Numbered from the stretch's first letter, positions 43,516 to 53,051 are shown. The stretch: 64,000 nt of DNA from Pontibacter cellulosilyticus (GCF_014306105.1 NZ_JACRVF010000002.1:661052-725051); one strand, 5' to 3'. The notes: a model not told the origin generated them from the sequence alone. Numbers and translations are program-made.

Positions 43516-44775
43516 CTATTCCTCAACGGTTGCGGTTAAACTTTGGCGCACCAGGTTTAGCACGGCCATGGCTGTGTACTCTATATTCAGAAGCCGGTCT
43601 TTGTTAAATTGTAATAGCTTGGCTTCTGTTTTATACTTGTCGGCATAGGCAATCCAGATCGTACCCACTGGTTTTTCAGGAGTGCCTCCATCAGGACCAG
43701 CTATGCCACTAGTAGCCACGCCAATGTCAGTGTTGAATTTCTGTCGCACATTAGCTGCCATTTCTTTTACAGTAGCCTCACTTACGGCACCATGCTGCTG
43801 AAGGGTTTCGGGCTTTACGCCAAGCTCACGTATCTTAACATCGTTGTGATAGGCTATAACGCTGCCATGGTAGTAGGCTGAGCTGCCGCTTATACTTGTA
43901 AGCTTGTGCGCCAGATAGCCGCCAGTGCAGCTTTCGGCTGTGGCAATGGTTAGGCCGCGTTCTTTTAATAACTGACCAATTGCTGCCTCCAGGCTTAGCT
44001 CGCCAAATGCAAAAATGTAGTTTGGGATGATCTGCTGCAGCTTGTCTACTTCTGCCTGTATTTCCTGCTCCAGCTGCTTTGCATCGATGCCTACTCCAGT
44101 CAGGCGAAGGCGTACGCCGCCCAGGTGGGGGAGGTAGGCCAGCTTTATGTGCTCCGGTAAATTTAGCTCCCACTTCTCCAGTTTATCGGCGAGTATAGAT
44201 TCCGGAATACCCACCGTTTGCACTACTTTATGAATTATTTCGGGTGTCTTAAAAAATGCCTTTAGTTTGGGAAGTATAGTATCCGTCATCATGCGCTTCA
44301 TCTCGAAAGGCACTCCCGGCATCGAAATGTATACTTTACCTTCTTTCTCAAACCACATGCCCGGCGCAGTACCCAGCACATTTCGCACAGGCGTGCAGGC
44401 TGCCGGTAAAAAAGCCTGTTGTCGGTTCAACTCCGTAATTTCGCGGCCTCGCTTTTTAAATATTTCTTCTACATCTGCCAGCGATGGCTCATGCAACTCA
44501 AGTGTAGTATTAAAATAAGAGGTAAGTACTACCTTTGTCAGGTCGTCTTTTGTAGGACCCAGGCCACCAGTCATAAGTATAATATCAGCCCTGGTTTTGG
44601 CATTGTCCAGTGCTTCTATAATATGAGCTGCGCTGTCTGAAATAGAGGTAATCTGTTTAACCTTAATACCTATCTTAGTTAACTCGGTGCCCATCCAGGC
44701 AGAGTTTGTGTCTACTATCTGGCCGTAAAGTATTTCGTCTCCGATCGTGATAATTTCGGCAATAACGGATTTCAT
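43516..44775 (-). CDS. cinA: CinA-like protein (nicotinamide-nucleotide amidase)
   Basis: A full two-domain CinA: N-terminal MoaB/MogA-like COG1058 domain (ITIGDEILYGQIVDTNS, MTGGLGPTKDDLTK, GTAPGMWFE, PGVPFEMKRMM) with ADP-ribose pyrophosphatase activity in some homologues, and C-terminal PncC amidohydrolase domain (TIATAESCTGGYLAHKLTSISGSSAYYHGSVIAY, GIAGPDGGTPEKPVGTIWIA). PncC recycles NMN to NaMN, feeding NAD synthesis for which nadE is in this window. The name refers to competence induction in some bacteria. Stop codon at 43516, start ATG 44775. Confidence 0.93.
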   Translation of the reverse strand: MKSVIAEIITIGDEILYGQIVDTNSAWMGTELTKIGIKVKQITSISDSAAHIIEALDNAKTRADIILMTGGLGPTKDDLTKVVLTSYFNTTLELHEPSLADVEEIFKKRGREITELNRQQAFLPAACTPVRNVLGTAPGMWFEKEGKVYISMPGVPFEMKRMMTDTILPKLKAFFKTPEIIHKVVQTVGIPESILADKLEKWELNLPEHIKLAYLPHLGGVRLRLTGVGIDAKQLEQEIQAEVDKLQQIIPNYIFAFGELSLEAAIGQLLKERGLTIATAESCTGGYLAHKLTSISGSSAYYHGSVIAYHNDVKIRELGVKPETLQQHGAVSEATVKEMAANVRQKFNTDIGVATSGIAGPDGGTPEKPVGTIWIAYADKYKTEAKLLQFNKDRLLNIEYTAMAVLNLVRQSLTATVEE

Positions 44776-44841
44776 ATATATTTTGGTCTGATTTATGCGT
44801 AGGTGATTTAAACTGATTCAAGTTAAAGATGTTCTAGCGAT

Positions 44842-45576
44842 ATGAAAAAACTACTGTACACTTCTTTTATAGCTGTTGCCCTGGGCGCATCTGCTTGCAC
44901 GGCTACCGATATTCAACGCACTGTAGATGGCGTACTGGCTGGTACTACCACCGGAGGCCCAGTTACACAAAATGAGGTTGCTGCTGGCTTAAAGCAGGCT
45001 TTAGAGGTTGGTATTAAGAACGGCGCAAATCAGGCTTCCCAAACTGACGGCTTCTACAAAAACTCCCTTATCCGAATTCCTTTTCCGAAGGATGTGCAGC
45101 GCGTTGAGAATACGTTGCGACAGGTTGGTTTAGGTAATGAAGTAGATAAATTTATACTTACCCTAAACCGTGGAGCCGAGGATGCTGCTAAGAGTGCCGT
45201 GCCAATCTTTGTGAGTGCCATTAAGCAGATGACGATTGCAGATGCCTGGGCTATACTTAAAGGCGACAAAGATGCCGCCACACAATACCTGAAGCGAACT
45301 ACTTCGCAGCAGCTGTACAATGCCTTCAATCCTGTTATGGTGCAGTCGCTGGAGAAGACGAATGCTACAAAATATTATGCTGACCTTGTAAACCAGTATA
45401 ACAGGATTCCAACGGTGCAAAAAGTAAATCCTGACCTGGACGACTATGCCACCCAAAAGGCAATTGACGGATTGTTTATGCTTGTAGCCCAGGAAGAGGC
45501 AGAAATCCGTGAAAACCCAATTGCACGCACTACAGAGTTACTGCGCCGCGTATTTTCAAAAGAAAATCAGTCTTAA
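44842..45576 (+). CDS. DUF4197 lipoprotein
   Basis: A 244-residue predicted lipoprotein with signal peptide ending GASAC (Cys19). The DUF4197 pattern is clear: VAAGLKQALEVGIKNGANQASQTDGFYKNSLIRIPFP, LRQVGLGNEVDKFILTLNRGAEDAA, AIKQMTIADAWAILKGDKDAATQYLKRTTS, and LDDYATQKAIDGLFMLVAQEEAEIRENP. Helical, probably in the outer membrane or periplasm; function unknown. It is divergent from cinA and ends at a strong terminator. Confidence 0.88.
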   Translation: MKKLLYTSFIAVALGASACTATDIQRTVDGVLAGTTTGGPVTQNEVAAGLKQALEVGIKNGANQASQTDGFYKNSLIRIPFPKDVQRVENTLRQVGLGNEVDKFILTLNRGAEDAAKSAVPIFVSAIKQMTIADAWAILKGDKDAATQYLKRTTSQQLYNAFNPVMVQSLEKTNATKYYADLVNQYNRIPTVQKVNPDLDDYATQKAIDGLFMLVAQEEAEIRENPIARTTELLRRVFSKENQS

Positions 45577-45600
45577 AATAGGTTGCCCTTTACATGGCTT

Positions 45601-45641
45601 TGCACCCGCTTTACTCAGAAGTAAGGCGGGTGCTTTTTTTT
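45601..45641 (+). terminator. terminator after the DUF4197 gene
   Basis: gcacccgc / gcgggtgc outer stem with an inner ttact / agtaa stem and a following T8 tract. It covers the first in-frame ATG (45594) of the next ORF and shows that the true start lies further downstream. Confidence 0.88.
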
Positions 45642-45725
45642 ATGGAACATAAAGTGTTGAATAAAAGTACAATACAGCAAAAATTACCCAAGGCAATTTG
45701 TCCTGCAACAGCTTATAGTACTATC

Positions 45726-47006
45726 ATGGAAAACAAACCTTTTAAATATAACCCGATCACGAAGGAAAAGGACTTGGATGTTTTGATTGAAGAGGTCGGG
45801 GATGCACGTATTGTCATGTTAGGCGAGGCTTCGCACGGCACCTCCGAGTATTATACCTGGCGTACAGCCATTACAAAGCGACTTGTGCAGGAAAAAGGGT
45901 TCAGTTTCGTAGCTGTTGAAGGTGACTGGCCAGAATGTTATGCTGTAAACCGCTTTATAAAAGGTTATCAGAAATCAGGAAGTAAAATTGCAGATGTGTT
46001 GCAGGTGTTTCGCCGCTGGCCTACATGGATGTGGGCTAACTGGGAGGTAGCTGCGTTGATAGAGTGGATGCGCGACTATAACCATCTGCGCAATGCAAAC
46101 GAGAAAATCGGTTTTTACGGACTTGATGTGTACAGCCTGTGGGAATCGCTGGAGCAGATCCTGAAGTTTCTGGAGAACAATGACGGACAAGCAGTAGAGG
46201 CTGCAAAGATGGCAATCAATTGCTTTGAGCCTTTTAACCGAGACCCTCAGACGTATGCCCGAGCCACAGCCTTTGTGCCAACTGATTGTGAAAACGAGGT
46301 AGTGGAGATGCTGCAGAAGATACAACACCACCGCACTTTTACCGATGACCCCGAGAACGACTTTAACACGCGCCAGAATGCATTAGTGGCGGTAAATGCA
46401 GAGAAGTATTACCGGGCCATGGTGCGCGGCGGCGGCAGCTCCTGGAACGTGCGCGACAGCCACATGATGGAAACACTGGACAGGCTAATGGAACTGCATG
46501 GGCGAAATTCCAAAGCCATTGTTTGGGAGCATAACACGCACATCGGGGATGCCAGTTTTACAGATATGGCTGATGATGGCATGTATAATATTGGCGAGCT
46601 AGCCCGCAAACAGTATGGCCAAAATCAGGTAAAGCTTGTTGGATTCGGAACGTATCAGGGCAGTGTAATTGCCAGTAAGTCGTGGGGTGCGCCCATGCAG
46701 AAAATCGAAGTGCCGCCAGCTGTAGAAGGTAGTTGGGAGCATATGCTGCACAAAATCAACACAGATGACAAGATTATACTTTCGAAGGACCTTGTAAACG
46801 TGCCAGAGCTGCAAGGTCGAATTGGCAACCGAGCCATCGGTGTAGTGTATGATCCAAAGTATGAAATGTTCGGAAACTACGTGCCTACCGTTATACCCGG
46901 CCGTTACGATGCCTTTGTATACTTTGATGAAACAGAGGCAGTGCACCCGCTGCACATGAAGAGCACCTCAGGCAAAGAGCCGGACCTATATCCGTGGAAT
47001 TATTAA
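45726..47006 (+). CDS. erythromycin esterase-family protein
   Basis: A 426-residue cytosolic protein of the EreA/EreB/succinoglycan family. The catalytic-type motifs are present: LGEASHGTSEYY (Glu and His), FVAVEGDWPECYAVNRF, FYGLDVYSLWES, and VWEHNTHIGDASF. Most chromosomal members are not macrolide resistance enzymes, and the role here is unknown. The frame is open to 45594, but that ATG lies in the terminator of the preceding gene and ATG 45642 lies directly after its T tract. MENKPF at 45726 is therefore the start. A 10-aa C-terminal tail ends DLYPWNY. Confidence 0.85.
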   Translation: MENKPFKYNPITKEKDLDVLIEEVGDARIVMLGEASHGTSEYYTWRTAITKRLVQEKGFSFVAVEGDWPECYAVNRFIKGYQKSGSKIADVLQVFRRWPTWMWANWEVAALIEWMRDYNHLRNANEKIGFYGLDVYSLWESLEQILKFLENNDGQAVEAAKMAINCFEPFNRDPQTYARATAFVPTDCENEVVEMLQKIQHHRTFTDDPENDFNTRQNALVAVNAEKYYRAMVRGGGSSWNVRDSHMMETLDRLMELHGRNSKAIVWEHNTHIGDASFTDMADDGMYNIGELARKQYGQNQVKLVGFGTYQGSVIASKSWGAPMQKIEVPPAVEGSWEHMLHKINTDDKIILSKDLVNVPELQGRIGNRAIGVVYDPKYEMFGNYVPTVIPGRYDAFVYFDETEAVHPLHMKSTSGKEPDLYPWNY

Positions 47007-47086
47007 TTGTGAGTTGTTAATTGCAGTTTGTTGTATTGCTGCAAAATAACTCTTAAATAAAGTGCTGTTCAACGTTTAACTGTTTA

Positions 47087-48049
47087 CTATCCTCTCTGCA
47101 CCAAGAATACTATGTAACCAACGTAAACCAGCAGGAACAGCACGCCGTTCCATCGATCAATGGTGTTTTTCTTACCAATTGGCATGGTGATAATAAGCAG
47201 CGTACTTGCCAGAATCATCATAGCGATATCATAGTTACTTACCACATCAAACGGAAGGGGGCTAATTAAAGCACTTATTCCAAGGATCCAGAGCAGGTTA
47301 AAGATATTGGAACCCACTACGTTTCCCACGGCTATATCAATGTTTCTGCGGTATGCAGCCATAGCGGAAGTAACCAGTTCTGGTAGCGAAGTACCGATCG
47401 CTACCACAGTAAGTCCAATAAAAGACTCACTCAGGCCAAGTGACTGCGCAATGAAAACCGCACCGTCTACTACCCACTTACCACCCAGAAATAAGCCTGC
47501 CACACCCAATGCAATGTATGTTGAAGCCTTAACCAATGACATTTCCTCCGTCTCCTCTTCCGGTAATATTTCATCTTTATTAGTGCGGGCTATGTTGTAT
47601 ATGTATGCCATAAACAGCACAAAGAAGAACAGTAGAATTACACCGTCGGTCCGGCTGATGTATAATTCGATGCGGTTATCGATTAGTGCAGCGTTGGCTA
47701 AAAAGCCAACTAATAATGTGGCTATAAGAGAGAATGGAATTTCTGTAAGTATAGTATTTCTCTTGATGGGCAGCGGGCAAATAAGTGCAGTGATACCAAG
47801 TATAAATAACAGGTTAGCCACATTGCTGCCAAATACATTGCCTATTGCCAGTTCTGTCTGCCCCTGTAAACTAGACATAATATTAATGATCAGCTCAGGC
47901 AATGAGGTGCCAAACGAGACAATAGTAAGTCCAACAACCATATCAGAAAGTCCATAGCGTTTTGCAATAGCAGATGAACCTGAAACCAAAATGTCAGCTC
48001 CTTTAATCAGGAGAACAAAGCCTACTACAAAGAGAATGTATAAAAGCAT
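47087..48049 (-). CDS. calcium/sodium antiporter, CaCA family (YrbG-like)
   Basis: A 320-residue inner-membrane exchanger with ten helices in two homologous halves. Both alpha repeats are complete: VGLTIVSFGTSLPELIINIMS with GSNVANLLFILG in the first half, and IGLTVVAIGTSLPELVTSAMAA with GSNIFNLLWILG in the second. These carry the Glu and Asn residues that bind Ca2+ and Na+. An acidic loop (EILPEEETEEM) joins the halves. It exports Ca2+ with Na+ import. Single gene; yebC lies 112 bases upstream on the same strand behind its own terminator. Confidence 0.92.
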   Translation of the reverse strand: MLLYILFVVGFVLLIKGADILVSGSSAIAKRYGLSDMVVGLTIVSFGTSLPELIINIMSSLQGQTELAIGNVFGSNVANLLFILGITALICPLPIKRNTILTEIPFSLIATLLVGFLANAALIDNRIELYISRTDGVILLFFFVLFMAYIYNIARTNKDEILPEEETEEMSLVKASTYIALGVAGLFLGGKWVVDGAVFIAQSLGLSESFIGLTVVAIGTSLPELVTSAMAAYRRNIDIAVGNVVGSNIFNLLWILGISALISPLPFDVVSNYDIAMMILASTLLIITMPIGKKNTIDRWNGVLFLLVYVGYIVFLVQRG

Positions 48050-48102
48050 AATGTGGTGTGTTGGGTAATTTTTAAACAGTACGAGCTAAATACAGGGTGG
48101 GC

Positions 48103-48143
48103 TATAAAAAAGTATGGCTGCCCATTTCTGAGCAGCCATACCT
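48103..48143 (-). terminator. terminator after yebC
   Basis: On the reverse strand, tatggctgct / agcagccata forms a stem followed by a T6 tract. Confidence 0.8.
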
Positions 48144-48161
48144 AATATGTTATGCAATATA

Positions 48162-48869
48162 TTAAGCCATGTTGTGGTAAACAGCCTGCACATCATCATC
48201 TTCTTCAAAGCGCTCTATAAGCCCCATTACCTCCTCTTCCTGCTCCTCTGTAAGCTCAGTTCTGGTGGTTGGGATTCGCTGTACTTCAGCACTGATCACC
48301 TCAAGGCCTTTCTCCTCCAAACCTTTCTGCATGTTGCCAAACTCAGTAAATGGAGTTTCTATGATGATCTCGTTTTCGTGCTCGTAAATGTCTTCAGCGC
48401 CAAAGTCGATTAGCTCCAGTTCCAGATCTTCCAGGTTCACTCCCTCAGATGAGATTTTAAATATGCCCTTGCGATCGAACATGAAGTCCAGAGAGCCGGT
48501 TTTGCCCAACGAGCCGCCGCCTTTAGAGAAGTGCATGCGCACGTTGGCCACAGTACGGTTCAGGTTATCGGTAGCACACTCCACAACCACAGCAATGCCA
48601 TGTGGTGCGTAGCCTTCGTATACTACTTCTTCGTAATCTTTCTCCTCTTTAGAAGATGCTCTTTTAATAGCAGCCTCTATTCTATCTTTCGGCATGTTAA
48701 CGCCTTTGGCGTTTTGAATTGCCGTGCGTAAACGAGAGTTTGTCTCAGGGTTTGGTCCGCTTTCTTTAACGGACATAGCTATCTCTTTGCCGAGGCGGGT
48801 AAAGGCCTTCGACATCTTATCCCAGCGTTTAAATTTGCGGGCTTTTCTAAATTCAAATGCGCGTCCCAT
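48162..48869 (-). CDS. yebC: YebC/PmpR-family protein
   Basis: A 235-residue cytosolic protein of the three-domain YebC fold. The start MGRAFEFRKARKFKRWDKMSKAFTRLGKEI is the Bacteroidota form of the usual AGHSKW start. NSRLRTAIQNAKGVNMPKDRIEAAIKRA, YEGYAPHGIAVVVECATDNLNRTVANVR and FSKGGGSLGKTGSLDFMFD follow. It was long annotated as a transcriptional regulator. Recent work assigns a role to this family in translating difficult proline-rich stretches. A TAACTTTG promoter box is 21-28 bases upstream. Confidence 0.93.
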   Translation of the reverse strand: MGRAFEFRKARKFKRWDKMSKAFTRLGKEIAMSVKESGPNPETNSRLRTAIQNAKGVNMPKDRIEAAIKRASSKEEKDYEEVVYEGYAPHGIAVVVECATDNLNRTVANVRMHFSKGGGSLGKTGSLDFMFDRKGIFKISSEGVNLEDLELELIDFGAEDIYEHENEIIIETPFTEFGNMQKGLEEKGLEVISAEVQRIPTTRTELTEEQEEEVMGLIERFEEDDDVQAVYHNMA

Positions 48870-48889
48870 AGTATATCTTATGTGGTATA

Positions 48890-48897
48890 CAAAGTTA
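48890..48897 (-). promoter_or_regulatory. -7 box (TAACTTTG) for yebC
   Basis: CAAAGTTA on the plus strand, 21 bases before the start codon. It implies a leader of about 15 bases. Confidence 0.55.
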
Positions 48898-48988
48898 GCC
48901 AGCTTCTCTTAAATTTGGTAGTATTTTTGGTTATTCGTTGCTGCTTGTTCGCTATTGTGTCTCTATGTTTCTCAACAACCGGTAGCAA

Positions 48989-49624
48989 CTAACGAACCCG
49001 GGGAGCTACATGATAATCAGAAATGCGTAGTTGCTGCTCGCAAAAAGCATATTCGTGGTGAATGTTAGAGCCGACAATTACAAGGCGACCTTGCTTGTTT
49101 AGCTCCACGTGTTCCTGGTACCATGCCACACCTTCTTGGTCTAAGTTGGTGGTAGGCTCATCTAGTAGTAGTAGCTGTGTATCAGAGTATAAAGCTAGCC
49201 CTAGCTTCAGGCGTTGCTTCATGCCCGACGAGAAATCCTTCACAAATTTGTTCTTTGATCGCTGCAGGCCCATCCGTTCAATCAGCTCTAGGTTTGTCAG
49301 GTTATGGCGGAGCTGCTTAAAGCGGGTATGGAAATCGAGCATCTCCAGCAACGTGAATTCTTCTACTAACTCTAAGTATGGCGCGGTAAGGGAAAGGTGG
49401 CGGTAGGCTTCGTCGGAGGCAACAGTTTTAGAACCTAAAGTATAAGTGATATCGCCTTCGCTGTGCAGATTGTGCCCTGCTATTATAGTGAGAAGAGTGG
49501 ATTTACCGGAACCGTTATGCCCAAGTATGGCATAAGAGGTGCCTGACTCAAAAGTATAAGTCAGGTTCCGGAAAATCCACTCGTAATTGTATCGTTTACC
49601 TAAGTTGCTTAGGTTAATTTGCAT
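48989..49624 (-). CDS. ABC transporter ATP-binding protein
   Basis: A 211-residue ABC ATPase with Walker A GHNGSGKSTL, signature SSGMKQRLKLGLAL (SSGM in place of LSGGQ), Walker B QLLLLDEPTTNLD, and a switch region VIVGSNIHHEYAFC in which the usual H-loop His is present. No permease is adjacent. It overlaps the end of lpxA by 11 bases and so is translated with the lipid A genes. A link to envelope export is inferred from position only. It is shorter than LptB and lacks its neighbours. Confidence 0.82.
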   Translation of the reverse strand: MQINLSNLGKRYNYEWIFRNLTYTFESGTSYAILGHNGSGKSTLLTIIAGHNLHSEGDITYTLGSKTVASDEAYRHLSLTAPYLELVEEFTLLEMLDFHTRFKQLRHNLTNLELIERMGLQRSKNKFVKDFSSGMKQRLKLGLALYSDTQLLLLDEPTTNLDQEGVAWYQEHVELNKQGRLVIVGSNIHHEYAFCEQQLRISDYHVAPRVR

Positions 49625-50405
49625 CTTTAGAGAAATAACTTCTGATGATACCGCGGCCTGAGTTGCGAATGAAGTTTACCACTTCGTCGCGCTCTTTGCT
49701 CGGCGATAGCTCAAGCTCGATCTTATCCAGTGCCTGTGAGTTGTTAAGGCCACTGATAAACAGGATACGGTAAATCTGCTGTACCTCGTTTATTTGCTCA
49801 CTTGTAAAACCTCTTCTGCGAAGGCCCACTGAATTGATGCCTGCATAAGCCAATGGCTCGCGGGCAGCTTTCACAAACGGAGGTACATCTTTCAAAATCA
49901 GAGAACCACCGGACACCATGGCGTGTGTACCAACCTTTGCAAACTGGTGCACCAGTGTAGCTGCACTTATGATGGCGTGATCGCCAACTTCTACGTGGCC
50001 TGCCATCTGCACTGCATTACCAACGATACAATTATCACCTACAATGCAATCGTGCGCTACGTGTGCGTAGGCCATGATAAGGCAGTTCTTACCGATTACG
50101 GTTTTCATCTTATCGATAGTACCGCGGCTAACGGTAACACATTCCCTGATCACGGTATTGTCACCGATGTGTGTAGTAGTTACCTCTCCGGCAAACTTAA
50201 GATCCTGCGGCACAGAAGAAACAACTGCTCCTGGGAAGATTTTACAGTTTTTGCCAATGCGGGCACCTTCCATGATTACTGCATTCGGGCCTATCCAGGT
50301 ACCTTCACCAATCTCCACATTCTTATGGATGCTGGCGAATGGCTCGATTACAACGTTCTGAGCAATTTTTGCCTCTGGGTGTACGTAAGCTAATGGCTGG
50401 TTCAT
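49614..50405 (-). CDS. lpxA: UDP-N-acetylglucosamine acyltransferase
   Basis: LpxA adds the first 3-hydroxyacyl chain to UDP-GlcNAc in lipid A synthesis. The 263-residue protein is a left-handed beta-helix of hexapeptides from YVHPEAKIAQNVVIEPFASI to about residue 185. The catalytic His lies in the NCLIMAYAHVAHDCIVG stretch. The C-terminal helical part has NSVGLRRRGFTSEQINEVQQIYRILF, which is diagnostic of LpxA. The start overlaps the lpxC-fabZ stop by 4 bases. Confidence 0.96.
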   Translation of the reverse strand: MNQPLAYVHPEAKIAQNVVIEPFASIHKNVEIGEGTWIGPNAVIMEGARIGKNCKIFPGAVVSSVPQDLKFAGEVTTTHIGDNTVIRECVTVSRGTIDKMKTVIGKNCLIMAYAHVAHDCIVGDNCIVGNAVQMAGHVEVGDHAIISAATLVHQFAKVGTHAMVSGGSLILKDVPPFVKAAREPLAYAGINSVGLRRRGFTSEQINEVQQIYRILFISGLNNSQALDKIELELSPSKERDEVVNFIRNSGRGIIRSYFSKDAN

Positions 50406-51796
50406 GCGTCTTTCTTTACAATACTTGCCGACATTTCAGCTTCCATCACCAGTTGGCCGGCAACAAATGCCTGACCGCTCATTTTGGCAATTCCACGTTT
50501 AATAGGAGCCAGCAGTTCACATTTAAAAACTATCGTGTCGCCAGGTATAACCTTGCGTTTGAAGCGGCACTTGTCTATGCCGAGGAAGTAAGTCCAGTAA
50601 TCTTCTGGGTTCTCTACAGTGTTAAGCACAAGTATACCGCCTGTCTGTGCCATGGCCTCAATCTGGATCACACCCGGCAATACTGGATTGCCCGGGAAGT
50701 GCCCCTGGAAGAAAGGCTCGTTCATGGTCACGTTCTTAACGCCTGTAACCGTTGTTTCGTCTAAGTGTATGATTTTATCGATCAGCAGGAATGGATACCG
50801 GTGCGGCAACGTTGCCGAAATCTGGTTGATATCCATTACTGGTTTTTTCTTCGGATCGTAGTTAGGCACGTTTTTGATCGTAGCCTCATGGATCATTTTC
50901 TTCACCTTTTTGGCAAAGGCAACGTTGGCTGCATGGCCAGGGCGCGCCGCAAGTATCTGTCCCTTAATCGGGCGTCCGATCAGGGCTAGGTCACCCATCA
51001 GGTCGAGCAGTTTGTGGCGTGCTGGTTCGTTCTTAAAGCGAAGTTCGGTGTTGTTAAGAATACCTTCTTCTTTTACCTCTACCTTTGGCTTCTTAAGTAA
51101 ATCAGAAAGGTAATCCAGTTCCTCGTCCTTCACAACGCGGTCCACAATCACAATGGCATTGTCAAGGTCGCCGCCTTTGATCAGGTTTTGCTTGTACAAC
51201 GCTTCCAGTTCGTGCAGGAACACGAATGTACGGCATGGAGCAATCTCCTCTACAAACTGATCCATGTGGGTAATAGAGGCGTGCTGGCTGCCAAGTATAG
51301 GCGAGTTGTAATCTACCATTGCCGTCAGGCGGTAGTCATCCAACGGAAGTGCTGCGATCTCTACTCCACGGCTGTCGTCTTTGAAGCTAAGGCCTTTTGT
51401 TATTTCGAAGTAGTTGCGAAGTGCATTTTGCTCTTCCAGGCCCACTTCCATTAGAGGCTTTACAAACTGAATCGAAGAACCGTCCATGATCGGAGGCTCA
51501 GGGCCATCCAGTTCAATCAGCACGTTGTCTATCTGTAAACCTACCAAAGCAGCCAAAGTATGCTCAATAGTATGTACTCTTGCTCCGTTCTGCTCTATGG
51601 TAGTGCCTCTCGAAAGGTCTACCACATTGTCAACATCAGCGGCTACAATCGGCTGGCCGGGTAAATCAATGCGCTGGAACTTGTACCCGTGGTTAATGGG
51701 TGCAGGCTTAAACGTCATGTTGGAAACCACGCCCGTGTGCAAGCCTATACCCGATACAGTTACCGGGGCCTTGATAGTGTGCTGTTTATCGTTCAT
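50402..51796 (-). CDS. lpxC-fabZ: bifunctional LpxC deacetylase / FabZ dehydratase
   Basis: A natural fusion known from Bacteroidota. Residues 1 to about 310 are LpxC, the zinc deacetylase that commits UDP-3-O-acyl-GlcNAc to lipid A: HTIEHTLAAL (first zinc His), DGPEPPIMDGSS, and ARHKLLDLMGDLALIG (second zinc site). Residues about 320-464 are FabZ, the 3-hydroxyacyl-ACP dehydratase (LPHRYPFLLID, FFQGHFPGNPVLPGV with the catalytic His, QIEAMAQTGG with the Glu). The fusion balances lipid A and fatty-acid flux from the shared 3-hydroxyacyl-ACP pool. The stop overlaps the lpxA start by 4 bases. Confidence 0.96.
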   Translation of the reverse strand: MNDKQHTIKAPVTVSGIGLHTGVVSNMTFKPAPINHGYKFQRIDLPGQPIVAADVDNVVDLSRGTTIEQNGARVHTIEHTLAALVGLQIDNVLIELDGPEPPIMDGSSIQFVKPLMEVGLEEQNALRNYFEITKGLSFKDDSRGVEIAALPLDDYRLTAMVDYNSPILGSQHASITHMDQFVEEIAPCRTFVFLHELEALYKQNLIKGGDLDNAIVIVDRVVKDEELDYLSDLLKKPKVEVKEEGILNNTELRFKNEPARHKLLDLMGDLALIGRPIKGQILAARPGHAANVAFAKKVKKMIHEATIKNVPNYDPKKKPVMDINQISATLPHRYPFLLIDKIIHLDETTVTGVKNVTMNEPFFQGHFPGNPVLPGVIQIEAMAQTGGILVLNTVENPEDYWTYFLGIDKCRFKRKVIPGDTIVFKCELLAPIKRGIAKMSGQAFVAGQLVMEAEMSASIVKKDA

Positions 51797-51972
51797 TCAC
51801 GTATCTGTAGTCGTATTTCTCTCTTTTGTTAACAAGAACCGGCAGTGTAGCTTAGGTTGTATACTTTACAAACTGCTGACTTTTACCACTTGCCGCTGCA
51901 AACTTAAGACATAATCCTCCACCTTGCCAATTTATTTTAGCAGACAATAGGTGGTGCTAAGGTACAGCAGGC

Positions 51973-52995
51973 TTATACTTTCTCTTTCAGCAGTTCCAGT
52001 TCACGCTGTAGTTCCGGCAGTTTGCGGAAAACAGTCATGGCGCGTAGGTTTTGCTTATAGTCAAAAGCAGGGGAGCCCTGTATTATATTACCTGATTCTT
52101 TAACTGATTTGGATACACCGGACTGGGCACCGATAGTAGTTTTGTCGGCGATGGTGATATGGCCTACAATACCCACTTGCCCTGCAATTACGCAGTTATT
52201 ACCTATTTTAGAAGAGCCGGAGATACCTGTTTGAGAGGCCACTACGGTATGTTTCCCAATCTCTACGTTGTGCGCAATCTGCACTAGATTATCAATCTTT
52301 GTGCCTGTTTTAATGATGGTAGAGCCCATGGTAGCGCAATCAATGGCAGTATTGGCGCCGATGGAAATATCGTCCTCCAGCACTACATTGCCAATCTGCG
52401 GAACAGCCTTGTAAGTGCCATCTGCCTGTGGAGCCCAGCCAAAGCCATCGCTGCCAAGCACGGCACCGCTATGGATAGTGCAGTTGCTGCCTACAACAGT
52501 GTTGGTATATAATTTAGCGCCAGCAAAAATGGTTGTGTTATCACCTATCGTTACATTATCGCCGATGTATACTTGCGGGAATATTTTTACATTCTCTCCT
52601 ATTTTGCAGTTTGAACCTACATAAGAGAATGCGCCGCGGTAAACATTATCGCCCACTACAGAACCCTGGCCTAGAAAACATGGCTCTTCTACCCCTGATT
52701 TTGAAGCGATCAGGGCTGTCTGGTAGTATTGCAGTAACGTCGAGAAGCTTGTATAGGGGTCTTCTACACGGATTAGGGCGGCCGCAACAGGTTGTTTTAG
52801 CTCCAGGCTGTTGGTAACGATAACCGCACTAGCCTGGGTTGTATATAGAAAAGGTTCGTATTTTGAGTTGGATAAAAAAGCAAGAGCACCTTGTTTGGCC
52901 TCTTCTATTTTAGCTAATGTGCTGACCTTTATGGTATTGTCTCCTTCTACTTTGCCCTGCAGAAGATCAGCAACCTGTTGAACAGTAAATTCCAT
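51973..52995 (-). CDS. lpxD: UDP-3-O-acylglucosamine N-acyltransferase
   Basis: LpxD adds the second acyl chain in lipid A synthesis. It has an N-terminal uridine-binding domain (TVQQVADLLQGKVEGD, LAFLSNSKYEPFLYTT), a long left-handed beta-helix, and the catalytic His in IDNLVQIAHNVEIGKHTVVASQTGISGS. The C-terminal helix ELQRELELLKEKV closes the trimer. The length of 340 is normal. It precedes lpxC-fabZ on the same strand with a 176-base gap. A TATGTTTG promoter box lies about 50 bases upstream. Confidence 0.95.
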   Translation of the reverse strand: MEFTVQQVADLLQGKVEGDNTIKVSTLAKIEEAKQGALAFLSNSKYEPFLYTTQASAVIVTNSLELKQPVAAALIRVEDPYTSFSTLLQYYQTALIASKSGVEEPCFLGQGSVVGDNVYRGAFSYVGSNCKIGENVKIFPQVYIGDNVTIGDNTTIFAGAKLYTNTVVGSNCTIHSGAVLGSDGFGWAPQADGTYKAVPQIGNVVLEDDISIGANTAIDCATMGSTIIKTGTKIDNLVQIAHNVEIGKHTVVASQTGISGSSKIGNNCVIAGQVGIVGHITIADKTTIGAQSGVSKSVKESGNIIQGSPAFDYKQNLRAMTVFRKLPELQRELELLKEKV

Positions 52996-53043
52996 TTTGT
53001 AAAATTATAGCAAAAACTTAAAAGTGCTAATGCTTCAAGAGTA

Positions 53044-53051
53044 CAAACATA
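53044..53051 (-). promoter_or_regulatory. -7 box (TATGTTTG) for lpxD
   Basis: CAAACATA on the plus strand, about 50 bases before the lpxD start. It fits TAnnTTTG. Confidence 0.4.

Noticed and set aside
48989..49624. The ABC ATPase as LptB
   Set aside because: It is shorter than LptB, its signature differs, and no lptA/lptC/rpoN neighbours exist.
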